From NCBI GenBank assembly GCA_951802425.1, contig OX637800.1, forward strand, positions 930,001 through 994,000: 64,000 nt of DNA. Direction: 5' to 3'. Of this stretch, positions 11,022-20,891 are shown one piece after another (the first letter of the stretch is position 1; every line of letters begins with the position of its first letter). The position numbers were made by a program, and so were the translations under genes. A model generated the notes under the pieces. It had not been told where the DNA came from, made no database searches, and saw only the letters and a program-made list of their open reading frames with translations. Origin of the DNA: Clavaria fumosa. Its lineage: Eukaryota; Basidiomycota; Agaricomycetes; Agaricales; Clavariaceae.

Positions 11022-12326
11022 ATGCCTCACAGTTCCGAGGATGTTCGTGCGCAGGTTGAGCGTCTGCAAGGTCTGGTCGAGCACATTCGACTGGGCCATC
11101 TCAACGTTTCTGAGCTCATGCGGGAGCTTCACCGTCTCAACTGTACCCCGGAGCAAGCCCAAGATTACCTTGAGCAAGCCACCGCTCTCCTCGATGGCCT
11201 TCAGCCGCCCGCAGATCAGCCTCCACACTCTCAGGCCGGCCCTTTGCGGGATACTCCTCTCGTTGACCGCATCGGCTCTCCTCCATTCCCAGAGTCTCCA
11301 ACACCATCCCGACCAGGTACGCCGGGTGGTACTGGCCAGAACCCTGTCGAGCAGGCCGCATGGGCTGCACTCGAGAGACGTTACCGTGAGATACTCGCTC
11401 CCGTTGTGTCCGGGCCACCTCGTTCAGCAACCTTGCCGTCTATGCCAGCGGGGCCGGCAATGCCACCAACTCCGTCCGCCCTCCTTACCGGGGCTCCTCA
11501 TCTTGCAAAACTCGTTGGTGCTGTCCGTGATTCTCACCTCGAAGAAACTTATCGGCTTCGTCATCTTTATGCTGTTGACTGTGACGAGGTCATCGATCTC
11601 GTCCAGCAACATCAACTTCGTGAGCCTTTGTCCAGACAGGTCTGGCGTGACATTATCCTCGATCGGATGGTTCCCTTTGACAAATTGTATGCGGCAATGG
11701 ACCCTGGGTATGATCCCAACGACGATGCCAAAGACTTTGCGGCCGACTTCGCAATCATCAAGAAAGACTCCCTTCTGCGTAAGAAGGCTGTCCGGCTGGA
11801 GTCAGATTGGTCTCGGGTCTTTGATGCCTGGGTTGCTGGTGTCATCCTCGTCTATCCCCACCGAGCTGAAGAGCTTGCTGCCTATCGGCACATTGTCATG
11901 GACCTTTTCCGCTCGTCCGGAGAGGATGCGGCCATTGCAATCAGGTTCGATGCCGAAGTCCGAGAACGCTATGCGAAGAATCCATTCCACCTTGATGATC
12001 ACCTCCGCCTCAACGCACCACTTCTTTCACAGATTATTGCTGCTACGAGAGGAGGTAGTTCGAGTTCGAAACGTCCTGCGGTCCCTGAAAAAGGGAATCC
12101 AAAGCGCCCTCAGGCCATTTGTGAGAATTGGAATTTTGGCCGATGTAATGACAGCTCTTGTCCGAATCGGAGGAGGCATAATGTTTGCAGCGAGTGTGGT
12201 GAGATGCACAGAGCCTTCGACCGTGATGCCTGCTATGCTAGGTTGGCAGCCAGACGAAGGCGAAATGTCACCACCCTCACCTCTAGCGACAAGCCACGTC
12301 GAGCTACAGACCCAGCGAAGGACTAG
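11022..12326 (+). CDS. Gag-like ORF1 of the Ngaro-like element
   Basis: A 434-residue ORF whose ATG lies just inside repeat A1. The N-terminal third is coiled-coil-like and Pro-rich (residues about 1-100). The middle is helical and charged with no motif I know. Near the C-terminus is a cysteine/histidine cluster, C-X7-C-X4-C-X5-H (CENWNFGRCNDSSCPNRRRH), followed directly by CSECG and a further His/Cys pair. Cys/His clusters of this kind replace the CCHC knuckle in DIRS/Ngaro Gag proteins and are taken to bind RNA. The frame closes with TAG at 12324-12326, one base before the ATG of the RT ORF, which suggests coupled termination-reinitiation. Function is assigned from position and the zinc cluster. 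Confidence 0.7.
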   Translation: MPHSSEDVRAQVERLQGLVEHIRLGHLNVSELMRELHRLNCTPEQAQDYLEQATALLDGLQPPADQPPHSQAGPLRDTPLVDRIGSPPFPESPTPSRPGTPGGTGQNPVEQAAWAALERRYREILAPVVSGPPRSATLPSMPAGPAMPPTPSALLTGAPHLAKLVGAVRDSHLEETYRLRHLYAVDCDEVIDLVQQHQLREPLSRQVWRDIILDRMVPFDKLYAAMDPGYDPNDDAKDFAADFAIIKKDSLLRKKAVRLESDWSRVFDAWVAGVILVYPHRAEELAAYRHIVMDLFRSSGEDAAIAIRFDAEVRERYAKNPFHLDDHLRLNAPLLSQIIAATRGGSSSSKRPAVPEKGNPKRPQAICENWNFGRCNDSSCPNRRRHNVCSECGEMHRAFDRDACYARLAARRRRNVTTLTSSDKPRRATDPAKD

Positions 12327-12327
12327 G

Positions 12328-14169
12328 ATGGTTCCCTCTCTACCCAGTAAACGCAAAGCATCTGATCTTCTTTCTTCTCCGCGTTTCAAGCGTGGCTATG
12401 CCTGGTCTGATTGCTCCGACAACATTTCTCCCTCTGCATTGTTCACTGAATCAGCTCCTCCTCTTCCTTCTCCACCACAGCAGGTTCTCAATGACCCCGC
12501 TGTCCAAGCGGTACTTTCCGCTTATCGTAATAAACTCAAAGTCGAAACTCCATTCGATGTCAATAAACTTGAATTATTTCTCTCATCTCACCCCAACCAA
12601 CCCTTTGTCTGCTCCGTAATCAATGGGCTTCGTGAGGGGTTCTGGCCCTTAGATGAAGGAGAGTGGGTAACTGACCCCACTGACGAACCACTCAAAAACT
12701 ATTCTACCTCCAACAAAGACCTTCAGGCAATCCGGGATTTTCGTGATCGCAAGATCTCCCAACACCGATGGTCTGAGATCCCCAGAATACTTCCTGGAAT
12801 GAAGGTTTCACCACTGTTTGTAGTCTGGCAGGACGGTAAACCGCGAGTTGTGACTGATCATTCTGCCTCCGGTCTCAATGATGGTATTCCACGAGAGGAT
12901 GCAAAGGTCAAATATGACGATATGCGAACGTTCGGTCAATGTCTCCATGACGCTCGTCGCAAAAACCCTGGCCGTAGCCTTCTCACCTACAAGTCTGATG
13001 TAGCGAAAGCCTTCTTAAACCTGCCCGCTCACCCGTGCTGGCAGATCCGACAAGTTGTCTGTGTCGACGATCAGTCATACATTGTTCTGCGCCTAGTTTT
13101 CGGCAACCGTGCTTCGCCGCGTATTTGGTGTGCCGTCTCCAGCCTTATCTGCTGGATCGCAGTCCGCAGGCTGGGAGTTGTCGACCTCCATGTTTACATG
13201 GATGATTTCTTTGGGTGGGACTTCACTGATCGCATGCTACACTTCAGAGGAGTGCTTCGGCCCTCACGTCAGATCCAACTTCTTTTGCTTTGGGAGGCAA
13301 TTGGCTGCCCTTTTGATAACGAGAAGCAGGTCTCTGGATGCCCTCTCAAAATCATTGGTTTCCTTGTCGATATCAATGAGGGAACCATGTCTCTCACACC
13401 TGGGACTGTGAGTGACATTGTCACGAAGACGACCGCATTCCTCGCCACATCGAATCGTCAGCCGCCTCTGCGAGAATGGCTTCGCCTTGCAGGCCATCTC
13501 AACTGGTTGTTAAATGTACTTCCTTGGGGCCGCCCAGCGTTGACAGAGCTTTACCGCAAAATCGGCGGGAAGTCTGCTACTTCACGCGGTATATTTCTTA
13601 ACGCTGAGGTACGGAGGGATCTCGGGTGGTTGGTAGACACAATTCCCGATGCGATTGGGATCAGGTTCGTTGATACTGGGCTATGGGAAGACGGCACTGC
13701 AGATATGGTGATGTGGACTGATGCCAGTCTCCATGGTGCCCTGGCATTCGTCTTTGCAGGGAACGGATTCGCTTATCACCTTCGCCCACCTTCGCCTGGC
13801 ATCAAGATCGACATCCTATTCCTTGAACTCATCGCTATCCTTTCAGCCGTTCACCATGCCACCTCACTTTCTACTCCTCCTCCTCACCTCCTTCTCTGGA
13901 CCGACAGTCTTGATGCGGTTGGTCTCTTCGACTCGCTGAAAGCAAGCGAATCCATTCATAATGGGGTCCTCCTTGCTGTGGGTTCCCTCATCCTTCGCTC
14001 CGGTGTTGACCTACGTGTTCGACACATAGCGGGGAAGATGAACGTGCGCCCAGACTTACTCTCTCGGCTTCGTCTTGACGAGTTCGCTGCTCGTTTTCCT
14101 TCATACCGCGTCCGCACATTCGAGCCACCTCGACACCTCTTGCCGGCGCGATGGCGGGAGTCCTTTTGA
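12328..14169 (+). CDS. Reverse transcriptase-RNase H, ORF2 of the Ngaro-like element
   Basis: About 613 residues from the ATG at 12328. RT motifs appear in order: LFVVWQDGKPRVVTDHSASG, LLTYKSDVAKAFLNLP with the first catalytic Asp, LVFGNRASPRIW, and the active-site box YMDD at about residue 290. The RNase H domain follows at about residue 465 onward: WTDASLHGAL (Asp), FLELIAI (Glu), LLLWTDSLDAVG (Asp), and RPDLLSRL (last Asp). All catalytic residues are present. It copies element RNA to cDNA and removes the template. The same frame is open upstream to 10882, but that part overlaps gag and lacks RT homology, so I start at the ATG next to the gag stop. The 3' end overlaps the recombinase ORF by 19 bp in another frame. 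Confidence 0.9.
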   Translation: MVPSLPSKRKASDLLSSPRFKRGYAWSDCSDNISPSALFTESAPPLPSPPQQVLNDPAVQAVLSAYRNKLKVETPFDVNKLELFLSSHPNQPFVCSVINGLREGFWPLDEGEWVTDPTDEPLKNYSTSNKDLQAIRDFRDRKISQHRWSEIPRILPGMKVSPLFVVWQDGKPRVVTDHSASGLNDGIPREDAKVKYDDMRTFGQCLHDARRKNPGRSLLTYKSDVAKAFLNLPAHPCWQIRQVVCVDDQSYIVLRLVFGNRASPRIWCAVSSLICWIAVRRLGVVDLHVYMDDFFGWDFTDRMLHFRGVLRPSRQIQLLLLWEAIGCPFDNEKQVSGCPLKIIGFLVDINEGTMSLTPGTVSDIVTKTTAFLATSNRQPPLREWLRLAGHLNWLLNVLPWGRPALTELYRKIGGKSATSRGIFLNAEVRRDLGWLVDTIPDAIGIRFVDTGLWEDGTADMVMWTDASLHGALAFVFAGNGFAYHLRPPSPGIKIDILFLELIAILSAVHHATSLSTPPPHLLLWTDSLDAVGLFDSLKASESIHNGVLLAVGSLILRSGVDLRVRHIAGKMNVRPDLLSRLRLDEFAARFPSYRVRTFEPPRHLLPARWRESF

Positions 14170-15158
14170 GCATGTTGGGCGAGAACCGTGTCTCTCGCAC
14201 GGCTCGCCCACCCATGTCCTTGGCTGTCTTAGATGCCCGCACGAATTTCCTTCGCGCCAATGCTATCGAGAGATCTACTTTCAAGAACTACGCCACTGGG
14301 GCTCGTGATTACATTATGTTCTGCCTCGGTCATTCACTCCCTCTCGATCCAACTCCTGAGACTCTGAGCCGATACATTGCCTACACCTCGCAATTTATTG
14401 CATCTGCTCCAAAGTATCTTACAGGCGCGCGGCACTTCCTCAAGGCCCTGTATCCTGAGTTCGAGCAGAACAGGGCACATCCTGATGTTCGTGCCACGAT
14501 CGCTGGCGCACGGAAGCTGCGCGCGGATCCCGTCAGGCGGAAACTGCCCCTGCGCACTGCTCACCTTGTTGCCTTCACTCAGTGTGCTCAGATATCCGGG
14601 GCATACGATGATCTGCTGTTCGCAACTCTCCTATCTTGTGCATTTTATGCTTGCCATCGCATTGGGGAGCTTGTCTGGAGCAACGACCGACAACTCCATG
14701 ACTGGCGAAAGGTCATCAAGCGGGCTACGCTTACGTTCGACGGCAGACGCGCACGCTATCACCTCCCTTATCACAAGGGCGACCGTTTCTTTCGTGGGAC
14801 GGACATCCTCTTTACCTCTCAGCAGGACGCAGACCCTATCATCCTCCTTGAGCAGTATGTCATGCGACGGGATGCCCGTCATGGCATCCGTGCTGCCCTC
14901 TTCATATGCGAAAACGGTCGGGTGCCGACTCGCTCGTGGTTCGACGCCAGGTTTTTCGCTGCGCTTGACCGCTCGTTCGGTGGTCACTCCGCACGCGCTG
15001 GCGGGGCCACTTACTACGCATCGCTTGGCCTCCCCGAGGACATTATCCAGGCACTCGGACGATGGTCATCCAGCACCTGGAAGGACTATATCCGCGAGAA
15101 CCCTACGGTTCGTGCGGAGGCGCAACTTGCCGCCTTGCCGCTGTTGCCACGTCGCTAG
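14151..15158 (+). CDS. Tyrosine recombinase, ORF3 of the Ngaro-like element
   Basis: A 335-residue ORF with the lambda-integrase-type fold signature. An N-terminal SAM-like helical domain (about residues 25-120) includes STFKNYATGARDYIMFC. The catalytic domain has the first Arg in ACHRIGEL (Arg170), the HSAR box (His279 and Arg282), Trp in LGRWSSSTW, and the nucleophile Tyr in KDYI (Tyr313). All R-H-R-W-Y positions are present, so it looks competent. In DIRS/Ngaro elements this enzyme integrates a circular cDNA in place of a DDE integrase, which fits the absence of a target duplication. It starts within the last codons of the RT ORF. Confidence 0.9.
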   Translation: MAGVLLSMLGENRVSRTARPPMSLAVLDARTNFLRANAIERSTFKNYATGARDYIMFCLGHSLPLDPTPETLSRYIAYTSQFIASAPKYLTGARHFLKALYPEFEQNRAHPDVRATIAGARKLRADPVRRKLPLRTAHLVAFTQCAQISGAYDDLLFATLLSCAFYACHRIGELVWSNDRQLHDWRKVIKRATLTFDGRRARYHLPYHKGDRFFRGTDILFTSQQDADPIILLEQYVMRRDARHGIRAALFICENGRVPTRSWFDARFFAALDRSFGGHSARAGGATYYASLGLPEDIIQALGRWSSSTWKDYIRENPTVRAEAQLAALPLLPRR

Positions 15159-15252
15159 GGTGTCACATACCAGTCGTCACCCATCACACACAACACACCT
15201 CATCTCTTTTCACCGCCTCCATCCCCCTCACTCACTCACTCCATACGCCTCA

Positions 15253-15337
15253 TAGCCCTTCTTGCATCTCTAAAAGCCCGGGGAGCCCGGTCGGGCACTC
15301 CGTTTGCCCTAAAACGAGTGTGCGACGAAAGCAGAGG
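15253..15337 (+). repeat. B1 split direct repeat
   Basis: An 85-bp unit starting tagcccttcttgc and ending gacgaaagcagagg, immediately before A2. It is identical by eye to B2 at 15843-15927. Confidence 0.85.
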
Positions 15338-15766
15338 TCGAAGTAATTGTGGGTTCCGAGGGTAAGGAACATTTTCTGAGGCCTCTGCCCCAGCATGCGA
15401 ATGACACCGCCTCAAGTGTCGCTTGTTTGCCAGCGCCATGCCGCTGCCGCTGCCGTCGCGCCGTCTCCGCACTCGTGCTATGGCCCGTAGCGGATACTTG
15501 CTGAGACAGGACCGTGCGCGCGGCCCCCTCTCCGCACTGCTTGCCTTCGCCCACCAGCTTGAGGCAGCCCAGTGTCGGTACGCACTCCGTGCCCGTGCTC
15601 AGCTGCAACGCTGACCCCCCAGCGGCTTACTAGATACGCTCTGACTCTTTCGCTTCTTGCTAGCTCGTCACTCGCGTCTCTCTAGTAAGTACCCTGGACA
15701 CGCTACGCTCATTCTGCGTTTCGCACTCATTCACTACTCTAGACTTATCACTCATCAGTTCTTCGG
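15338..15766 (+). repeat. A2 split direct repeat
   Basis: A 429-bp second copy of A1, directly abutting B1. The B1-A2 junction is thought to mirror the joined ends of the circular intermediate in PAT-like elements. Confidence 0.85.
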
Positions 15767-15842
15767 CCCACCCACCTCTCCCTATTTTTGTGTTTCTACC
15801 TTCTGCTTCTTGTATTTGTGTCGCATGTATTTACATAGTCGG

Positions 15843-15927
15843 TAGCCCTTCTTGCATCTCTAAAAGCCCGGGGAGCCCGGTCGGGCACTCCGTTTGCCCT
15901 AAAACGAGTGTGCGACGAAAGCAGAGG
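15843..15927 (+). repeat. B2 split direct repeat, right end of element
   Basis: An 85-bp copy of B1 that closes the element; 76 bp of unique sequence (15767-15842) separates it from A2. Confidence 0.85.
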
Positions 15928-17350
15928 CGCTGCGTTAAACTTACAGTCCTTCAGTTCGACCACGAATCACACTCACTGTACTGCACACGAGCACCCTGAA
16001 CGATGTGCTCGAGTTCCACCCGCGCCTTCGCGGCAAAAGTTAACTGTTCTTATCCTCTCGATACCTCGAACCCGAGTCATGTCCAGGCAGTCAGGCGCGC
16101 CTTCAGCCGTTGACCACTCTAGAAAACCCGACTATCATCCCAATCTCTTCTCACTCATGTTTCTGTGCGCATCTGCGGAGCTGGGTTTCATCGCCTTCCT
16201 GATCGCAACGAGGAGCAAGTCCAGTCTGTGGTCAAGCCCGCAGTTTCACATTCCGTACGTCTTCTTGTGCCGTGCGTAAGCCAGTCGCTGAGCATAGTAC
16301 AACCGCAGGCTGATATTCCAGCTGTGCGTCTCTGCCTGGACGTTGGTGTTCAGCAGCGCTTACGTCTTATGGATGCTTGACGTGAATGGCTGGTTTTGTG
16401 GCCTTTACTGGCTTGCATCCATCGCCTTGTCCATGTTTTCAATTGGCTGGTACTCACCACAGTACTTTGGGTGAGGGCAACTTTCCGCAGTGACTGGCGT
16501 TTCCAGACCCATTGAGTATATGCGCAGGGATTCTCGGCAGCCCTCACACATCGGGCTCGACACCTCAGTGGGTGTGATGGCAGCCGCACCGTAACGCGCC
16601 CCGTTTCGCCCAACGTTCCGGCTCTTCCTGCGCATTTGAGCACACGTAATATTGTTGTGGACAAATGCTCCCATGGCTTGGTCGTGGAGATATTAGGATG
16701 GACAGATCTGGCGATTTTCACTTCTGTGCTTGGATTCACGGTATTATGGCTCGCCCAGCCAAAGGAAGTTGCTGGCGACTTGGACGCACGAACTACAACT
16801 TAGTTAAGTCTTATTCGTTCATGTAGATTCCAGCTACAGATGCTGTTTAATTGACCGCGAATCCGTGATTGCAATTAACCCAGTGGATGACGAGTCCCCT
16901 TCAAGCCACCATCTGGGACCAATAAATCGGAAAATCCGAGGCCTGAGACTTAGTCCTGAGCTTATGTCTAAAAAGGTTTGTTGGACGAGACGCATGCAAT
17001 CGCACTGGCTTTTGGTCAATATGTGTGACACTGGCATAAAAGCTGAGGGCAACTGTACCCTGCAGCACCCATGGCATTGCGACATTGCGACATGTTCGGG
17101 TCGGCCTCAGAGGACATGCGAGGTTGTGAGACGATGAAAGTTATCACGGAGTCAAACGACAGCAATAAACAGTCGCACCTTGTTCGACATGCGGGTGTCC
17201 GCACCCCTGCATCCCTGTGTCTTCGTACTTAAGCTCGTCTCTAGCTGCAAGCGCAAGCCTGTTAACACGCTCAGCCACTTGAAAATGTTTGGCGAGCTCC
17301 CAAACTATCAGTGACATATGGTGCTTGTGTCGGATTACCTAATGTACTGA
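15928..17350. other. Spacer between the divergent HNH genes; no gene recognised
   Basis: With 10468-10562, this is the original about 1.5-kb intergenic region between the two HNH copies before the Ngaro-like element entered. Short open frames are present on both strands (for example 15908-16279 and 16350-16739), but none has a domain I recognise. It presumably carries the promoter of the right HNH gene. Confidence 0.45.
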
Positions 17351-19820
17351 GCTACTTCGCCCCCAACAAGAACACCATGTCCGCTTCGTCAAATGTCGAG
17401 CTACAGTTGTCTTTAGAAGATTCCGGCCGGAGCAGACTCGCATTATCCATCCCGCTCGCTGAATGCATAACCTTTGCTGTCAATCCTCTCAAGTGGCTCC
17501 GATTCCTTGGATTTGCAATCTACGGACGGGAAGGCCACCTCTCCACTGAGGAGGCCGGCGCAGAAATCGATGATTATACGGCTGACATAGAACCTCGTAC
17601 TTACTATTTTGTATCGGAAGGCAAAGGCAAGTTAGACTCTATGCTCACATCCTTGCTAACGTAGCCAACATCTTCAGGCGAACCTCGCCTCGTTGATGTC
17701 AATGCGATGGATCACAGAACATCGGTCGCGTCGAGTTTGTCTTGGCGCAGCGCGGACTTTAGACAAAGAGTGATTGATCGTGATGGAACCTGCGTGATAA
17801 CTAGCGATCTCGCCAACAACTGCACTGCATGCCATATTATTCCCCATTCGAAGGGGGACGATGTGCGTTATCAAGGATCTTACATCTCCCTTAGCACTTT
17901 TCTGACTCCTCAATCAAGTATATGTTGAACCTCTCTCATCACCGAGGAGAGACCTATGGTCTAGTCGACACATTGAATGACATAGATGCCACTCTAAATG
18001 GGATTCTGCTTGAAGTTATCCTCCATCGCCCGTTTGGGGTAGGTGAATTAGCTTTTTTGAAGGTCTGTGATTCATTATCTCTCTGGTCTATTCCACGCAA
18101 CTCAAATATCATAGACGCCAAATTTTGCTTTGACCGTAGACGACATTCCTTACAACACACCAAACAAAGACAGTCCAACGAGTCGCCTCACGTTGCACCA
18201 TTTTCGCCCGGCTGAGCTTGGCCCCATCATCCCTACTCTTGCTCCTCACAACTCTGATGCGCGGCAACCACAAAATATCAGCGAGTGGCCACCTGCTATC
18301 ATTCTCGATCTCTGTTACGCTTCTGCGGCTCTGAAGGCATGGGGCCCCAAACCTTTCATAACATACGCCCGGAAGAGATCGAAGGACTCATATTATGGGA
18401 ATGCGGGAGAACCAGGAGATCCCAATGCGCAATTGCCTAATCAACCAACTCCTCGTGCTATTCGTTATGCGAGATGGACTGCACAGAAATCTCAATCCAG
18501 CCACATTTCGGAGCGACAGGCCTTCAGTAATGCAATGGATGTAGTCATGTCCCTGTGGATGCGATCAGCAAGGAAGGGCCAGCGAGACACTGAAGCTACA
18601 GACCGTGCTCGCAACCAAGATAATGTTAAGACGTGGCTACAATCAATGGAAGAATCCATTTAGTATTTCATTACTGTTTGCAATGTACTCAATTTTCTTA
18701 ATATGTTGAGTGCCCCTCCTGTGGTTACAGTGTCTGTTCCCACTACTGCTTCTCTTTCCCCACTGCTGTGGCTGGACAATGACAGTTGCCCCAACCAATG
18801 ACATGACAACAACAATGATCATCAGGAAACCTCAAAATGTCTTGACCCAGCTTGATCTGTCTTGACCTTAGGGGTCAAGACTGATCAAGAACTTTTCTGT
18901 CAAGAACTCTCATCTTGAAAATGCAAAATGAACCTACTTGTACAAGTTGAAGTTCTTGATTCAAGAATAATTAAGTGTACAACACAATCAAGTGTACAAG
19001 ATGTAATAAGGGGGTCACACCATTCAGTCATTTTTCAATGTAGATATCATTCCAACCCATATCTGCACTAGTCCATAAGTATCAGGGTGGCCAATGTTCA
19101 GCCATTTCTGATGGATAATCATTATCACAGTCCTGTCACGTTAGCACAAAGGGTCAAGCAGAATGGAGAAGGAGAGTGGAGTCCAGTTGGAGTCTGAGGT
19201 CAAAGAAGTGGAACTGTAACTAGAAGTAGTAAGATGGAATGGGACTGCAGCCTCAACATGTGTGTTGTGCCACCACATATATACATGTCCCAAATTTACA
19301 CTCAATGCCTGCAGCAAAGGTCAGATACAGAAGATAACTCTGGAGTCTGTCAGAGTTGATCAGAGAATGTCAAGGACATTAAAGATGAGGACAAAAGCTC
19401 AGAGAAGTTCAGGATCAAGAGATGATAATATTCAACTACAGGACATGGAGATACATGATACTGCAAGGACAAGGGCATGGGAGAATTCTGAAACATAATA
19501 TATAACAAATATTCAGGAGATGTTTCACCACAAGTGCATAAGAAGTTCTAGAAACATAAGGACAACAATAAGACCTTCCCATGGGTCATGGGATCCTCTT
19601 ATTCATTATCAACTGAAGAGAATTGTTAGGAGAATGTATCACTACCACACTATGCCATGTGTAGTTCTTCTTGAAGCTTGCAAGGAGTGCATCTCATTAG
19701 TCTATGAATCTGCTCCTTGACTCTACATGCAGTCTGTATAACAATATCCATGGAAACCATTCAAGTTCAGCCTAGCTACATGAGTGAAGATACAGAGACA
19801 GTACTTGGAAGGGAAAAGAA
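17351..19820. repeat. Right arm of the 2.45-kb inverted repeat
   Basis: Reverse-complement partner of 8018-10467. It carries the second HNH gene on the plus strand and about 1.15 kb of downstream sequence (18664-19820) without a gene, which mirrors the left arm. Relative to the left arm it has a small insertion near 19575 and scattered substitutions. Confidence 0.85.
17377..18663 (+). CDS. HNH-nuclease domain protein, right copy, four exons
   Basis: Exons 17377-17626, 17678-17862, 17919-18062 and 18115-18663 join to 375 residues. Intron 1 is GC-AG (gcaagt...cttcag); intron 2 runs gtgcgt...caatcaag and intron 3 gtctgt...catag. The nuclease core shows RDGTC (residues 118-122), His136 in HIIPHSKGDD, Asn172 in LNGILL and His181 in LHRPF, the expected H-N-H spacing. 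The N-terminal about 80 residues (MSASSNVELQLSLEDSG) and the charged C-terminus are family-specific and of unknown function. The gene is divergent from the left copy, and both are open after splicing, which suggests selection or recent duplication. The stop is TAG at 18661-18663. Confidence 0.8.
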
Positions 19821-20250
19821 GGCTCCCTTCAGCACAGTAAGTAATGAGTGAGATATGAATATTCTAGTGTACTGTACTGTACATAGAAGCTACTATGTTC
19901 ATAGGAGTAAGTGAGTGAATATCTAAGGAACCACTGGGAATTAGACAGGGGTTCATAGAGGCGGAATGGTCTAGAGGACCAGGAGAATTTCTGGAGCTTT
20001 TCACCTTTTCTGTCCTTTATTTGGTTACCATTCTTTCTCTGCCTTATTTTTACTGACTTGGCCTAAGTGTGTGATATCTGTGGGCTGGTCAGTTATTGAG
20101 CCATGGTACCAACCTGTGGACTACCACTGTGTTGAGGCAGACTCATGGAGGTCAGTAGCTAAAGCCACAGGCTGTCATCACTTAGGTTACAAAATAATAA
20201 TATTAGCCCAAAGCAATACCTTGCCAAATGGACTATCCATAGTACATTTG
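19821..20250. other. No gene recognised
   Basis: Unique sequence between the inverted-repeat arm and the first LTR of the nested stack. Only short frames without domains were seen. A possible alternative LTR start, tgttgaggc, lies at about 20131. Confidence 0.4.
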
Positions 20251-20877
20251 TGTCGCAGTGACATCACATGATCCGCAGAGGTCGCGGACACGTGACCTGT
20301 CACATGATCAGTAAGTCACGGGACCCACGTGACCATCACCGACAGTATGGCCCAAATGTGTGATGGCACATCAAGCGGGATGCCATCACCCTGTCAACGG
20401 ACTGACACCTGACATTGCCCATCAAGCGACTCTCCCCATCGTGACCTTGTTCTCTCCCGCACCCCGCCTTTACCATTATCCTGTCCCCTTGGCGTCCCCA
20501 TCTCCTTCCCACAGCGGCTTCCTGTCCCCCTGGCGCCCTTGTACCGCTATCCCATTTCCCCGCTGACCAACACTTCCCTTCTTGGAACCATGGCAGCCTC
20601 GCAATCGTCACCCGGATACTTTCATTTCCTCTCTACCATTGCTTCTGTTGTATGTCTCCTCTTACTACCTTGTACTAATATTGTTTCCATGGTCTTGGAC
20701 TCTGGTATATATACAAGTAGGTACTTGGCATGTATTCTTCAGACTTTGATATTCTCCAGAAATCGCCTCTTTCTACCTCCTCGTTGAGCCTTTATGTCAG
20801 CTATTCACGTGATCCTCGTGACCTTGTCGCGACCTCACTGTGACCTTTGAGCTCCAGATTTAGGATCGACCGCAACA
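20251..20877 (+). repeat. 5' LTR of element O
   Basis: It begins TGTCGCAGTGACATCAC and ends CGCAACA. A TATA box (tatatata, about 20706-20713) lies 28 bp before a segment, agactttgatatt (20741-20753), that is exactly complementary to the first bases after the LTR. Several TCACRTGA-type palindromes lie at 20264-20335. The right end is well supported by the primer-site pairing; the left end is less certain because the 3' LTR is not in the window. Confidence 0.6.
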
Positions 20878-20891
20878 TAATATCAAAGTCT
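20878..20891 (+). other. Self-priming primer-binding site of element O
   Basis: The bases directly after the LTR (taatatcaaagtct) contain a 13-bp perfect complement of LTR positions 20741-20753, located where transcription should start. This matches the Tf1-type arrangement in which the RNA 5' end primes its own reverse transcription. Confidence 0.65.

Larger units (their letters stand above)
10563..15927 (+). mobile_element. Ngaro/PAT-type tyrosine-recombinase retrotransposon, apparently complete
   Basis: A 5365-bp element with the split direct-repeat layout A1 - ORFs - B1 - A2 - B2 that defines PAT/Ngaro-like elements. A1 (10563-10991) equals A2 (15338-15766), and B1 (15253-15337) equals B2 (15843-15927); I saw no difference between partners. 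Three uninterrupted ORFs encode a gag-like protein, RT-RNase H and a tyrosine recombinase with complete catalytic residues. No target duplication flanks it, as expected for recombinase-mediated insertion. It lies between the two HNH genes, so it inserted in their shared upstream region. Identical repeats and open ORFs indicate a recent, possibly active copy. Confidence 0.85.

Noticed and set aside
10882..12327. N-terminal 480 codons of the long frame that contains the Ngaro RT
   Set aside because: It overlaps gag in another frame, lacks RT homology, and a good ATG follows the gag stop by one base.
16350..16739. Overlapping frames on both strands in the HNH spacer considered as a gene
   Set aside because: No domain, start context or intron pattern supports either strand.
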